In this document: piece by piece, positions 17,453-26,912 of the stretch
How positions within the stretch are numbered: the stretch's first letter is position 1
Layout of the letters: every line of letters starts with the position of its first letter
Origin: Acinetobacter lwoffii
Lineage (GTDB): Bacteria > Pseudomonadota > Gammaproteobacteria > Pseudomonadales > Moraxellaceae
Assembly: GCF_022967985.1 (NCBI RefSeq)
Contig: NZ_JALJVC010000023.1
Coordinates: forward strand, 1-56,838
Reading direction: 5' to 3'
Length of the DNA: 56,838 bases
Notes under the pieces: generated by a model
What the model was told of the DNA's origin: nothing
The model's database searches: none
Seen by the model: only the letters and a program-made list of their open reading frames with translations
Position numbers and translations under genes: made by a program

Positions 17453-19587
17453 GCACTTGCTCCCACAACCCGCTTATTACCACCCTGCGACTGATTCAGG
17501 ATCTGATCCCGTGGTCCATCCATCACAATCTTGCCATCATTGACCACCAGAATACGATCCACCAGTTCCAATACCGCACGGCGATGAGTGGCGACGATCA
17601 TCGTACGATGGGTTAAATAGCCTTTAAGATGATCAATCAACTGTTTTTCTGACACATCATCAATGGCAGCGGTCGGTTCATCCAGTAGCAAAATCTTTGG
17701 TTGACGGATCAATAGCCGTGCCAATAACAAGGCTTGGCGCTGTCCACCAGAAAAGCCGACACCACCCTCTAAAATGATATGATCCAGCCCTTCTTTTTTC
17801 TCCTGTACAAATCCCAGTGCACCGGTAATTTGTAAGGCTTCCAGAATTTGCTGATCGGTGGCCAAAGGTGCACCCAAAGTCAGGTTTTCACGAATTGAAC
17901 CATAAAATAACTGCGAGTTCTGATTTAGCAAACTCATATCACGCCGCACATCTGAAGGATCAATCAGGGTCAGATCAATCCCATCCAGCTTGACCTTGCC
18001 CTGTAACGGTGTCTGCATCCCAGACAAGAGCTGCAACAAGGTCGATTTTCCTGCACCATTACGGCCCAGAATTGCAATTTTCTCCCCGGGCTTGATCTCT
18101 AGCTTGGGAATCATCAAACTCGGTTTCGGATCATCATCGCCATATTTGAACACCACACCGTTGAGCTCATAATGCCCATCCAGTGCCGGACGATGAATCA
18201 GGTGCGAATAATCCGGCTGGTCCACCGGTTTTTTCATGAGTTCATCCAGACCGGATTTCGCGACTTTGGCCTGTTGCAAGCGACCCAGTACACCCGTAAT
18301 TTGTGAAATTGGTGCCAGCATGCGTGAAGATAGAATCGAACAGGCCACCAGTGCGCCTGTGGTCATGTCACCCTCCATCACCGCAAAAGCCCCGACCAAG
18401 ACTACAATTGCAAAGGTCAGTCCCTGAATTTTTTGGGTCCAGGCGGTCATCAAGCCGACAATTTTACGTTGCTGCATGCTGACATCGGCTGACACTTCAT
18501 TCATATGATTCCACTGGTTCTGGAAACGCGTTTCAGCTCTTAACAGCTTGATGTCTTCAATGCCTTGTACAGCTTCTACCAGCAAGGCATTGCGGATGGC
18601 AGATTCGCGCATGCCCAACTGAGCCAGTTGTGCCAGTTTTTTCTGCGCCAGAATTCCCGGAAGAATCATTAAGGGTACAACGAGTAGCATGACCCAGAAC
18701 AGATTGCCACCGATCACCCAGAAGATCCCTAAGAACAGGAAGAAGAATGGCAGATCGGCAATTGCTGTGACTGTGGTTGAAGTCACCAGTTCGCGGACGC
18801 CTTCCAGCTCACGAATTTGTGAAATAAAGGTTCCTGTTGATTTGGAACGTTCGCTGTTTTTAATCCGTAATGAATGACCAAAAACCCGGTCAGAAATTTT
18901 TAAATCCGTACGTTTACCAATAATGTCTGACAGATAGATCCGCGAGACACGTAATACAAATTCAAAAATCGCAGCGATCAGCACGCCACCGGCCAACACC
19001 CATAACGTCGGAATAGATTGCGATGGAATGACACGGTCATAGACATTCATCGAGAAAACTATCGTGGCCAGTGTCAGAATATTGGCAATTAAAGACGCAA
19101 ACATCACATCGATATAGCGCTTCCAGTCATTCAGGACAATCGACCAGAACCAGTTTTTCTCAAAGGGTTTGATATATTCATCCACCCGCGCATCTGGAAC
19201 TGAAGATTCAGGACGCAGCACATAAAGATGCTTTATGCCAACCTCTAACTGTTCAATCGTGAAACTTTGAGATAAACCTTCATCACCACTGAGCTGGATG
19301 CTGACATTGCCCTGTGTGTCGATGCGTTCAATCACCCCCACATCACCACTATCGAATTCAACCAGTAAAGGTAAACGCCATGGATTCAGCAGGCTGCGCT
19401 CAAATTTATTTTTACGGACATTTAAACCCATCTGACGACTGACTATCTTGAGCATGTCATCGATGTCATGATGCTGGTTCCAGTCCAGTTGCAGGCGTAT
19501 CCGCTCCTCAGAAGGCTCGATCCGGTAATGCCGGGCAATATTTAAAACCGCTTTAAGCCACGGTTGATAATTTATTGTAGTACTCAT
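17449..19587 (-). CDS. Type I secretion ABC transporter (LapB/RtxB-like)
   Basis: Inner-membrane exporter of 712 residues: an N-terminal C39-like domain (1-140), six transmembrane helices (about 160-430) and an ATPase. The ATPase carries Walker A GRNGAGKS from residue 508, signature FSGGQ from about 612, Walker B ILLLDEP around 632-638 and the H-loop ATHRR. The C39-like domain starts without the catalytic Cys-containing motif, as in exporters that recognise but do not cleave a C-terminally signalled RTX or Bap-type adhesin. Four-base overlaps with both neighbours indicate a tight operon. No large adhesin gene lies in this window. Confidence 0.94.
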   Translation of the reverse strand: MSTTINYQPWLKAVLNIARHYRIEPSEERIRLQLDWNQHHDIDDMLKIVSRQMGLNVRKNKFERSLLNPWRLPLLVEFDSGDVGVIERIDTQGNVSIQLSGDEGLSQSFTIEQLEVGIKHLYVLRPESSVPDARVDEYIKPFEKNWFWSIVLNDWKRYIDVMFASLIANILTLATIVFSMNVYDRVIPSQSIPTLWVLAGGVLIAAIFEFVLRVSRIYLSDIIGKRTDLKISDRVFGHSLRIKNSERSKSTGTFISQIRELEGVRELVTSTTVTAIADLPFFFLFLGIFWVIGGNLFWVMLLVVPLMILPGILAQKKLAQLAQLGMRESAIRNALLVEAVQGIEDIKLLRAETRFQNQWNHMNEVSADVSMQQRKIVGLMTAWTQKIQGLTFAIVVLVGAFAVMEGDMTTGALVACSILSSRMLAPISQITGVLGRLQQAKVAKSGLDELMKKPVDQPDYSHLIHRPALDGHYELNGVVFKYGDDDPKPSLMIPKLEIKPGEKIAILGRNGAGKSTLLQLLSGMQTPLQGKVKLDGIDLTLIDPSDVRRDMSLLNQNSQLFYGSIRENLTLGAPLATDQQILEALQITGALGFVQEKKEGLDHIILEGGVGFSGGQRQALLLARLLIRQPKILLLDEPTAAIDDVSEKQLIDHLKGYLTHRTMIVATHRRAVLELVDRILVVNDGKIVMDGPRDQILNQSQGGNKRVVGASA

Positions 19588-21077
19588 GGCTGAACTTCAA
19601 ACCCCTGAATAGAAATACGGTTAAGCGCGTAAATATCCCGTGTACGGCCGGTGACCTGAATGTACTGTACGATCGCCGAATAAATGTCATAGTGCGCCAA
19701 TTCAATTTCCTGCGCGGCAGTATGAATGGCTTGCTCGGCGTTCAGCAAATCCACTACAGTTCGGGTACCCAATTTATATTGTTCTTGATACAGCTCTTTG
19801 GTGCGTACCGTGGTTGCGCGGCGCTGGGATAAAACCCCCATTTGTTTTTGTTTATTTTCAATCTGCTCGCGGATCAAGCGCACCTGATCCAGCACATCCA
19901 GATAGACCGTATTGACCTGTGCGCGTGCAGCTTCTTCGGCATAGCTTGCGGCACGGGTCTGTGAACGCGTTGCACCACCCTGATACAAATTACTGCTGGC
20001 TTCAATCATGACTGAATTATAAAAGCCATCATCTTCATTATTATTTGGATTCCGTCCATTCATCGCCTGACTTAGACTACCTTTAACACTAATGGTCGGA
20101 TAAGGGCTTAGCCGCGCCTGATCTTTTTGCAAACGGGCAACATTGACCCCGGCATGGGCCAGAATCATGTTCGGAATCTGGGTAAATTCCGGATCCTGAT
20201 AAAGATCGGCCTGTGCCACAATACGATCAGGAATATCCCATTCAACAGTGGATACATCAAATCCTAGCAAGGTACGCAAGCGTTGTTGATATTGTCTGAG
20301 CTGGGTCTGCTGTACAATCAGATTCGATTGCGCTGCTTCCAGATTGGACTGGGCCTGAATCGGGTCGGCCTGACTGCTGATTCCGGCGCGGGCACGCAAA
20401 TTGGCAATTTCTGCAATCCGTCCAATGCCCTGAATCTGCTGTTGGGCAATCTGGGTGATTTGCTGATAACGTTTGATATTCACTATTGCATCTGCTACTT
20501 CAAATGCAATCTGATCCAAACTAACCAGCACTCTTGCCTGTTCTTCTGCCAAGCGGGCTTCTTCCACACTGATATTGGTTTTAATTTTGCCAAAGTCATA
20601 CAGCATCTGGGTGGCATTCAAAGAAACGATTTGTCGTCCACGTTCACCGGAAGTGAGATCCCCTGTCCCGATACCACCGGACACCTGCGGATAATAACCC
20701 GCTCTCGCTACATCAATATTCGCTGCCTGCGCAGATAATGTCGAAATACTCTGGGTGATTTCAGGACGTCGCTGCACTGCGCGGTGTACGGCTCCCACCA
20801 GATTCATTTTTTGTGGAATACCAGCTGTGATCGTAGGATTTAAAGTTGGCTGTCCTGACTGTGAACGAGTAATCTGTGGCAGCTCAGCTTCTTTTGATGT
20901 ATCTAATGCATAATGACCCAGCGACGTGATATCAATGGTATGCGCGGATCGTGTGGTTTGGGTGCAATCAGTTGACCCAAACCATTTTTGAGATTGGCAA
21001 AATAATGGGGTGAGCTTTCTGCATGCCCCAAAGACACAGATAAAGGCAAAAGAAGAATTAATCTCCTTCTTTTTCAT
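19584..21077 (-). CDS. TolC-family outer membrane channel (LapE-like), N-terminus frameshifted
   Basis: Outer-membrane efflux channel of the type I secretion operon. From about residue 50 the protein is a normal TolC family member: two OEP repeats with long coiled-coil helices (NLVGAVHRAVQRRPEI, LYQEQYKLGTRTVVDLLNAEQ). The first 45 residues are abnormal: they contain four cysteines and no signal peptide. The next frame over the same DNA encodes a textbook signal peptide (KRRRLILLLPLSVSLGHA then ES) and then runs to a stop near 20900. One extra A in the A5 run at 21070-21074 and one missing base between about 20920 and 21000 would explain this. As written the product would stay in the cytoplasm. 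Sequencing error or true mutation cannot be separated here. Confidence 0.88.
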   Translation of the reverse strand: MKKKEINSSFAFICVFGACRKLTPLFCQSQKWFGSTDCTQTTRSAHTIDITSLGHYALDTSKEAELPQITRSQSGQPTLNPTITAGIPQKMNLVGAVHRAVQRRPEITQSISTLSAQAANIDVARAGYYPQVSGGIGTGDLTSGERGRQIVSLNATQMLYDFGKIKTNISVEEARLAEEQARVLVSLDQIAFEVADAIVNIKRYQQITQIAQQQIQGIGRIAEIANLRARAGISSQADPIQAQSNLEAAQSNLIVQQTQLRQYQQRLRTLLGFDVSTVEWDIPDRIVAQADLYQDPEFTQIPNMILAHAGVNVARLQKDQARLSPYPTISVKGSLSQAMNGRNPNNNEDDGFYNSVMIEASSNLYQGGATRSQTRAASYAEEAARAQVNTVYLDVLDQVRLIREQIENKQKQMGVLSQRRATTVRTKELYQEQYKLGTRTVVDLLNAEQAIHTAAQEIELAHYDIYSAIVQYIQVTGRTRDIYALNRISIQGFEVQP

Positions 21078-21204
21078 TCTGTTTTCCCCTGATTTCTTTA
21101 AAAGTGTTCTGCTCTAAATCGCATAATTATGTAATGTTTTCTTGTTTTAGCATAACAATAGGTCAAATCACTTTAAAAGAAATCTTTTTCACTTTGATTT
21201 GATC

Positions 21205-21250
21205 AAAAAAAACCCTGCATCCGACAACTGGCGTCTGATGCAGGGTTTTT
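21205..21250. terminator. Bidirectional-looking terminator after lptB
   Basis: CCCTGCAT (21213-21220) pairs with ATGCAGGG (21238-21245); A and T runs flank both sides. It ends the kdsD-lptB operon on the minus strand and separates it from the type I secretion operon. Confidence 0.85.
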
Positions 21251-21267
21251 ATATAAAGCAGGATTAT

Positions 21268-22011
21268 TTAAACAGTGAAATCATCACCCAGATAAACTTT
21301 TCTTACGGTCTCATTCGCCAGGATTTCTTCTGGTGTACCTTCAGCAAGCAATGCACCTTCACTAACAATATAAGCATGCTCACAAATCGCCAGCGTTTCA
21401 CGTACGTTATGATCGGTAATCAGTACCCCAATCCCGCGATCTTTCAAGGTCGTAATAATATCCTTAATATCTCCAACCGAAATCGGATCGACACCGGCAA
21501 AAGGCTCATCGAGTAGCATAAATTTTGGGTCCGCCGCAAGTGCACGTGCAATCTCGGCACGACGTCGCTCACCACCGGATACACTCATACCTAAAGAATC
21601 TTTGATATGAGTGATTTTAAAGTCTGCCAGTAACTCCGCCAGACGTTGCTGACGCTGTGCCTTGGTCATATCTTTACGGGTTTCCAGAATTGCCATAATA
21701 TTTTCTGAAATCGTGAGTTTTCGGAAAATCGAAGCTTCCTGCGGCAAATAACCAATTCCCTTACGTGCCCGTTCATGCATTGCAAGGTCGGAAAGATCCA
21801 GATCATCCAGATAAATTTCCCCCTTATCCATCCGCACCAGACCGACTACCATATAGAAACTGGTAGTTTTACCGGCACCATTTGGTCCGAGCAACCCAAC
21901 AATCTGGCCACTTTCCATGCTGAATGACACATCTTTTACTACCCAGCGTTTATTATAGTTTTTCGCCAGATGTTTAATGGTGAGGGTTTGAACCTGCTGC
22001 GATTGCTCCAT
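21268..22011 (-). CDS. lptB: LPS export ABC transporter ATPase LptB
   Basis: Cytoplasmic ATPase that powers LptFG to extract LPS from the inner membrane. The 247-residue protein has Walker A GPNGAGKT (residues 42-49), signature VSGGERRR, and Walker [14 protein letters not shown] followed by the H-loop ITDHNVRET. Length is normal. Its ATG overlaps the lptA stop (TAATG), and it is the last gene of the operon kdsD-kdsC-lptC-lptA-lptB. Confidence 0.98.
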   Translation of the reverse strand: MEQSQQVQTLTIKHLAKNYNKRWVVKDVSFSMESGQIVGLLGPNGAGKTTSFYMVVGLVRMDKGEIYLDDLDLSDLAMHERARKGIGYLPQEASIFRKLTISENIMAILETRKDMTKAQRQQRLAELLADFKITHIKDSLGMSVSGGERRRAEIARALAADPKFMLLDEPFAGVDPISVGDIKDIITTLKDRGIGVLITDHNVRETLAICEHAYIVSEGALLAEGTPEEILANETVRKVYLGDDFTV

Positions 22012-22577
22012 TAATCACGCGCTCCCGGGAAGGATGTTGAACTAGAAGGTGGAATCACGATTTGTACACGGCCAGACGATGAACCGGTTTTGTTTGGTGT
22101 TCCGGTGGCTTCGATATCGCCTTTGTTCATGCTGTATTTTAAAGTTGCACCACGAATACTGGCACCGTCCTGTTGCAGGAAGGCATTACCTGACAAGGTA
22201 ATAATCCCGGTTTCAGCATTATAGACAATTTTCTGCGCCTGACCTTTGGCAAGACCTTTGGCCGGATCCACTTTTTGCTGGAACTGTGCCGGGCTGCCAG
22301 TAGCCGTAATCAGGCTGATCTGGCGCTTATTGTTCAGATTGGCCACAATCGAATTGGCTTGCAGCTTCATGGTGCCCTGTTCAATGATGACATTGCCCGA
22401 ATACGTCGTCACACCCGTCCGCTCATTGAAAGTCGCCCGGTCAGCCAGCAAGGTAATTGGCTGGTTACGGTCAGATGGCAGTGCAAAAGCAGCGATTGAA
22501 CCGAGTCCAACCACAGTCGCCAGCGTCATACGCTTCAGGAAAGTGTGCATCATTTTGGCTTTAGGAGTTTGGTTCAT
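22011..22577 (-). CDS. lptA: LPS transport periplasmic protein LptA
   Basis: Periplasmic bridge protein carrying LPS to LptD. From the ATG at 22577 it is about 188 residues, starting with a signal peptide ([20 protein letters not shown]). The OstA/LptA beta-jellyroll follows ([32 protein letters not shown], then [14 protein letters not shown]). A Ser/Pro-rich C-terminus closes it. The longer open frame to 22670 overlaps lptC further and starts without a signal peptide. The chosen start overlaps lptC by 17 bases, consistent with translational coupling. Confidence 0.93.
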   Translation of the reverse strand: MNQTPKAKMMHTFLKRMTLATVVGLGSIAAFALPSDRNQPITLLADRATFNERTGVTTYSGNVIIEQGTMKLQANSIVANLNNKRQISLITATGSPAQFQQKVDPAKGLAKGQAQKIVYNAETGIITLSGNAFLQQDGASIRGATLKYSMNKGDIEATGTPNKTGSSSGRVQIVIPPSSSTSFPGARD

Positions 22578-23109
22578 ACTTTCCTCGAATATTAAAGAAT
22601 TCGTATTGACCATCATTAAGATTGGCTTTAAGACCCTGGCTGACAAATTCAGCCTGTGGAGATTCCACAATCACTGTCTTGTCTGTTTCAATTTCACGTG
22701 TTTTCGGAAAAGTGGTCAGTTCTTCAGTACGAAACTGCATTTTCCCATTTTGCATGATTTTGGTGGCGAGCACTTCTTGAGAGAGTACAACTTTTGTATT
22801 GTCATCATAACCATGCGCCATTTTGGCAAAGAAAGTCGCATCGACTTTACCATTGTCATAAGTCGATGCTTGCAGATTTTCCAGCTTTGAGGTTTCTAGC
22901 TGCAGATTCTGCTCAAGTCGGTCCACTTGGGCACGAACCGACACCTGGCCTGCTTCATCCGTCTGGGTTAAGTTAATATTTTGAGCGGAATAGGTCATGC
23001 TGCGCGCAGAGTCTGCCTGCAGCTTGTTGCCCTTGCCGCTGTAATAGTAATAACCACCACTTATTGCGGCAATAATCACGGCCGTAATATATAAAACTTT
23101 AGTATCCAT
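22561..23109 (-). CDS. lptC: LPS export protein LptC
   Basis: Inner-membrane anchored LPS-binding protein of 182 residues that docks LptA onto LptBFG. One N-terminal transmembrane helix (VLYITAVIIAAISGGYYYY, about residues 5-23) is followed by an LptC jellyroll domain (MTYSAQNINLTQTDEAGQVSVRAQVDRLEQ). It sits 33 bases after kdsC and overlaps lptA. Confidence 0.93.
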   Translation of the reverse strand: MDTKVLYITAVIIAAISGGYYYYSGKGNKLQADSARSMTYSAQNINLTQTDEAGQVSVRAQVDRLEQNLQLETSKLENLQASTYDNGKVDATFFAKMAHGYDDNTKVVLSQEVLATKIMQNGKMQFRTEELTTFPKTREIETDKTVIVESPQAEFVSQGLKANLNDGQYEFFNIRGKYEPNS

Positions 23110-23142
23110 AAGCGGTGTACTTAATCCAAAAGATATGACTTA

Positions 23143-23682
23143 TTAATAAGGCGCACGAGTATATTTTTCAAGTAACTCTTGGTACATGCCTTTGGACATT
23201 AACAGCATATCGCAGATTTCACGCACCGCACCACGTCCACCCTGCGCCTGAGTCACCAGATCGGCACGGCGGCGAACTTCGACATGACCATTAGGCACGG
23301 TCACTTTCATGCCCGCAATGGCAAAAGCAGACAGATCAGGCCAATCATCGCCCATGTACAGGCAATCTTCAGGATCAATATTGAGCTGCGCACAGGCTTC
23401 ACGAAGTGCTGTACCTTTGTCTTCACGGCCCTGATAGACCAGATCAACACCCAGATCCGACATACGCTTTTCTACGATATTGCTTTTACGTCCGGTGATA
23501 ATAATCACCTTGATTCCTGCTTGTTGAACCAGTTTCATGCCCAGACCATCACGAATATCAAAGGATTTGATCTCATCGCCAGTATTGGTCAGCGTTACAA
23601 AGCCATCACTTAAAATACCATCTACATCAAGCACCAGTGCTGCAATATGACGTGCCTGCTCTAATAATACATAAGATGCCAT
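23143..23682 (-). CDS. kdsC: 3-deoxy-D-manno-octulosonate-8-phosphate phosphatase KdsC
   Basis: HAD-family phosphatase (C0 type, 179 residues) that removes phosphate from Kdo-8-phosphate. Catalytic Asp pair in LDVDGILSDG (D19, D21), motif II IITGRKS, and motif III MGDDWPDLSAF. It is only three bases after kdsD, in the Kdo/LPS transport operon. Confidence 0.97.
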   Translation of the reverse strand: MASYVLLEQARHIAALVLDVDGILSDGFVTLTNTGDEIKSFDIRDGLGMKLVQQAGIKVIIITGRKSNIVEKRMSDLGVDLVYQGREDKGTALREACAQLNIDPEDCLYMGDDWPDLSAFAIAGMKVTVPNGHVEVRRRADLVTQAQGGRGAVREICDMLLMSKGMYQELLEKYTRAPY

Positions 23683-23685
23683 TTA

Positions 23686-24729
23686 TTAATTTACCCCAGC
23701 CTGAATCAGGTCATGCATACTAATCACGCCAATGACTTTATTGGCATCATCAACAACTACAAATTGATTAATTTTATGTTCATTCATACGTTCCAGTGCG
23801 ACCACTGCACGTGCTTCCTGAGAAATGGTCAACGGATTTTTGGTCATCACGTCCTGAATAGCCAGATTGACATCAAAACCTTGCTGCTTATCAATCAAGC
23901 GACGCAAGTCACCATCGGTAAAAATCCCCAGCAACACATCATTTTCATCGACGACTGTGGTTAAGCCCAAGCGCTTGTTGGAAATTTCGTACAATACTTT
24001 ATTCATGGCGGTATCTGGCGAGACTTTAGGTAAATCTGCGCCAGTACGCATCAGATGCTTCACGTGCAATAACAGACGCTTACCCAGCGCACCTGCAGGA
24101 TGTGAGCGTGCAAAATCATCTGAGGTAAAGCCGCGAGCATCCAATAAAGCTACCGCCAAAGCATCGCCCAAAGCCAATGTTGCCGTCGTTGACGATGTCG
24201 GCGCTAAACCCAGTGGACAAGCCTCCTGAATATTACCCAGCGTTAAAGCTACATCAGCATTTTGTGGCATTGGACCACGATCATCACCACTGATGGTAAT
24301 CAGCGGAATTTCCAGATGTTTGATGAGTGGCATCAACATCATGATTTCATCACTCTTGCCCGAGTTTGAAATCGCAATCAGCACATCACCAGCCACCAGC
24401 ATCCCTAAGTCACCATGACCGGCTTCACCTGGATGCATAAAGAATGAGGGAGTTCCGGTCGAAGCAAAGGTCGCCGCCATTTTACGGCCAATATGACCTG
24501 ACTTGCCCATTCCGGTAATCACCAGACGGCCAGTACACTGTAAAATAATTTCACATGCCCGGCTAAACCGGTTATCAATCTGTGTTGCTAAAATCTGTAG
24601 TGCATTTTCTTCGATGCGCAGTGTTTCAAGTGCGACTTTCTGGAAATCTAGTTGATTCGCTGTTTTCTGTGAATTCAAAGCCTGTTTACCTACGCTAAGG
24701 ACAGAGAAAAACTCTGGTTTGATGGGCAT
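23686..24729 (-). CDS. kdsD: Arabinose-5-phosphate isomerase KdsD
   Basis: Converts ribulose-5-phosphate to arabinose-5-phosphate, the first step of Kdo synthesis. An N-terminal SIS domain (RLVITGMGKSGHIGRKMAATFASTGTPSFFMHPGEAGHGDLG; ISNSGKSDE) is followed by two CBS motifs (LMRTGADLPKVSPDT; VMTKNPLTISQEA). The frame can be extended to a TTG at 24759, but promoter-like AT-rich sequence overlaps it. I take the ATG at 24729 (347 residues, slightly longer than the roughly 328 of E. coli). First gene of the operon, divergent from cysS. Confidence 0.95.
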   Translation of the reverse strand: MPIKPEFFSVLSVGKQALNSQKTANQLDFQKVALETLRIEENALQILATQIDNRFSRACEIILQCTGRLVITGMGKSGHIGRKMAATFASTGTPSFFMHPGEAGHGDLGMLVAGDVLIAISNSGKSDEIMMLMPLIKHLEIPLITISGDDRGPMPQNADVALTLGNIQEACPLGLAPTSSTTATLALGDALAVALLDARGFTSDDFARSHPAGALGKRLLLHVKHLMRTGADLPKVSPDTAMNKVLYEISNKRLGLTTVVDENDVLLGIFTDGDLRRLIDKQQGFDVNLAIQDVMTKNPLTISQEARAVVALERMNEHKINQFVVVDDANKVIGVISMHDLIQAGVN

Positions 24730-25161
24730 AATTTTCGCAATTTTAGCATAGCTATGCAATTGTAAGCTTTCTAAATGTAGAAGATTCGACGGATTTTTAA
24801 TATATTCAGATTGTATTTAACTTGCACAATCTGGTATCTCCACCTCTACATTCGCTTCATTTTTGACGCTGTAAAAGGCGCTTGTTTTTATTTTTTAGGG
24901 GAACGCGCTTACGCTATCCAAAATAGTTTTGGTTCAAATCAGACCAGACTCATTCAAATATAATTTAATCATACTGGCAAACACTACCTCTGAAAATGTA
25001 AGCTCAATATCGCTATTTCACTTCCTGAACCTCTTCTTTCTAAATCACTCTCGTTGCCTAACTATCCTAAATAACTGAGGCTTTTTGCGCTTTTATCTTT
25101 ATGAATAATTATGCTTAGGTTAAGATGATTCATCCTTTTATTTGAAGTCTTTTGAACAGCT
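24730..25161. other. Divergent promoter region between kdsD and cysS
   Basis: 432 bases without a convincing coding frame. It must hold the promoters for the kdsD-lptB operon and for cysS. A TATGCTAAAAT stretch near 24740-24755 on the minus strand is a possible -10 element for kdsD. No recognisable riboswitch, tRNA or repeat is visible. Confidence 0.5.
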
Positions 25162-26583
25162 ATGCAACCATTTGTTCTATATAACTCAGAGCAACGCAAA
25201 AAAGTAGAATTCGTACCTCGTGTTGAAGGTCAAATTGATCTGTATGTCTGTGGTATGACGGTTTATGACTACTGTCATATTGGACATGCACGTACAGTGG
25301 TTGCATTTGACTATATTATCCGTTTCCTGCGTAGCCAAGGCTGGAAGGTCAAATATGTGCGCAATATTACGGATATTGACGACAAAATTATTAAACGTGC
25401 CAATGAAAATGGCGAAAGTATCTCAGAATTAACAGGTCGCTTTATTGATGCGATGAATGAAGACTTTGCCAAACTGGGCTGCCTTGCACCTGATGTTGCA
25501 CCTAAAGCGACAGATTACATCGATCAAATGCAAGATATGATCGGCAACCTGGTCAACAAAGGTACGGCTTATCCTTCCAATAATGGTGATGTCTACTTTG
25601 AGGTCGAAAAATTCGCCAAATACGGTCGTCTTTCTGGCCGTAAACTGGAAGATATGCAAGCGGGTGCGTCTGAACGTGTCGACGTCGAAGTTGAAAAGAA
25701 ACACCCGTTTGACTTTGTCCTCTGGAAACATGCCAAGGAAAATGAACCGTCATGGGCATCACCTTGGGGCAATGGCCGTCCAGGCTGGCATATTGAATGT
25801 TCAGCAATGTCGACCTGCTGCCTAGGCAATCATTTCGATATTCATGGCGGCGGTGCTGATCTGACCTTCCCGCACCATGAAAATGAAATTGCACAATCTG
25901 AAGCATCTACTGGCGAACAGTATGTCAATTACTGGATGCATGCCGGATTTATTAATGTCGATGGCGAGAAAATGTCGAAGTCTTTAGGCAATTTCTTCAC
26001 CATTCGCGACGTGATTGAAAAATTCCATCCGGAAGTGGTACGTTATTTTATTGTGTCTTCACACTATCGTAGCCCGGTGAATTACTCGGATGTTGCCTTA
26101 AAAGAAGCAAAAAATACCTTGTCTCGTTTCTATCACTCATTTAAAACCTATCAGGCGGTTTATGGTGATCATCTGATTGAAACTCTGGATGAGGCTTTAG
26201 TTGAACGCTTTAATACCGCTATGCGTGATGATTTCAATACGCCTGAAGCGATTGCGGTATTGTTCGAAATCAATAAAGAGCTGAATCGTGCGGTGAAAGA
26301 AGAAAATGCAGAACAGGCAGCGATTTATTATGCAACTTTGCGTTACCTGACCAATATTCTCGGTCTGGTACGGCAAGACGTAGAAGAGTTCCTCAAGTCT
26401 GACATTGGTCAGGAAGCATTGGTACTATCACCTGAACAAATTGAAGATTTGATTCAACAGCGTCAGGATGCCAAGAAAGCCAAAGAATTCGCACGTGCGG
26501 ATGAGATTCGTCAATCTTTACTTGATCAAGGTGTTGTTCTTGAGGATACCCGTCAAGGTACGGTTTGGCGCCGTGCTGATTAA
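25162..26583 (+). CDS. cysS: Cysteinyl-tRNA synthetase
   Basis: Class I synthetase of 473 residues charging tRNA-Cys. Zinc ligand Cys30 in [18 protein letters not shown], with the HIGH motif at residues 39-42. Further zinc-ligand positions lie in WHIECSAMS and [12 protein letters not shown], and the KMSKS signature is at residues 270-274. The C-terminal DALR and anticodon-binding regions are complete. It is followed about 60 bases later by tRNA-Gly. Confidence 0.98.
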   Translation: MQPFVLYNSEQRKKVEFVPRVEGQIDLYVCGMTVYDYCHIGHARTVVAFDYIIRFLRSQGWKVKYVRNITDIDDKIIKRANENGESISELTGRFIDAMNEDFAKLGCLAPDVAPKATDYIDQMQDMIGNLVNKGTAYPSNNGDVYFEVEKFAKYGRLSGRKLEDMQAGASERVDVEVEKKHPFDFVLWKHAKENEPSWASPWGNGRPGWHIECSAMSTCCLGNHFDIHGGGADLTFPHHENEIAQSEASTGEQYVNYWMHAGFINVDGEKMSKSLGNFFTIRDVIEKFHPEVVRYFIVSSHYRSPVNYSDVALKEAKNTLSRFYHSFKTYQAVYGDHLIETLDEALVERFNTAMRDDFNTPEAIAVLFEINKELNRAVKEENAEQAAIYYATLRYLTNILGLVRQDVEEFLKSDIGQEALVLSPEQIEDLIQQRQDAKKAKEFARADEIRQSLLDQGVVLEDTRQGTVWRRAD

Positions 26584-26645
26584 TTAATCAAACAGATTTA
26601 TAGAGAGTTGACACTGCTGTGGAATTCTCTATAATTCACCTCATT

Positions 26646-26721
26646 GCGGGAATAGCTCAGTTGGTAGAGCATAACCTTGCCAAGGTTGGGGTCGGGAGTT
26701 CGAGTCTCCTTTCCCGCTCCA
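26646..26721 (+). tRNA. tRNA-Gly (anticodon GCC)
   Basis: 76-base cloverleaf. The acceptor stem GCGGGAA pairs with TTCCCGC, the discriminator is T, and CCA is encoded. The D-arm is AGCTCAGTTGGTAGAGC. The anticodon loop TTGCCAA sits on a UAACC/GGUUG stem, giving anticodon GCC (glycine). The T-arm is GGGAGTTCGAGTCTCCT. Confidence 0.97.
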
Positions 26722-26729
26722 GAATACGA

Positions 26730-26760
26730 AAAACCCTTATCGAAAGATAAGGGTTTTTTT
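26730..26760 (+). terminator. Rho-independent terminator after tRNA-Gly
   Basis: AAACCCTTAT/ATAAGGGTTT stem around CGAAAG, followed by seven T residues, starting nine bases after the tRNA. Confidence 0.9.
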
Positions 26761-26912
26761 ATTGTGTTTGAAAAAAATTTATTAATAAAATGCATATCTC
26801 AAATCACTTATTCATTCTCTTTCACCCTGACATTTTTTTGGGTTATTCATGACAAAGTGCTATTGTAAATAAACTTCAAAACTTTCAATTCTTTTAATTA
26901 CGATATCGTTTC

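Noticed and set aside
19584..21077. Calling the TolC-like gene a pseudogene
   Set aside because: From residue 50 onward the frame is complete, and the two indels compensate. Sequencing error is at least as likely, so I kept it as a CDS with a note.
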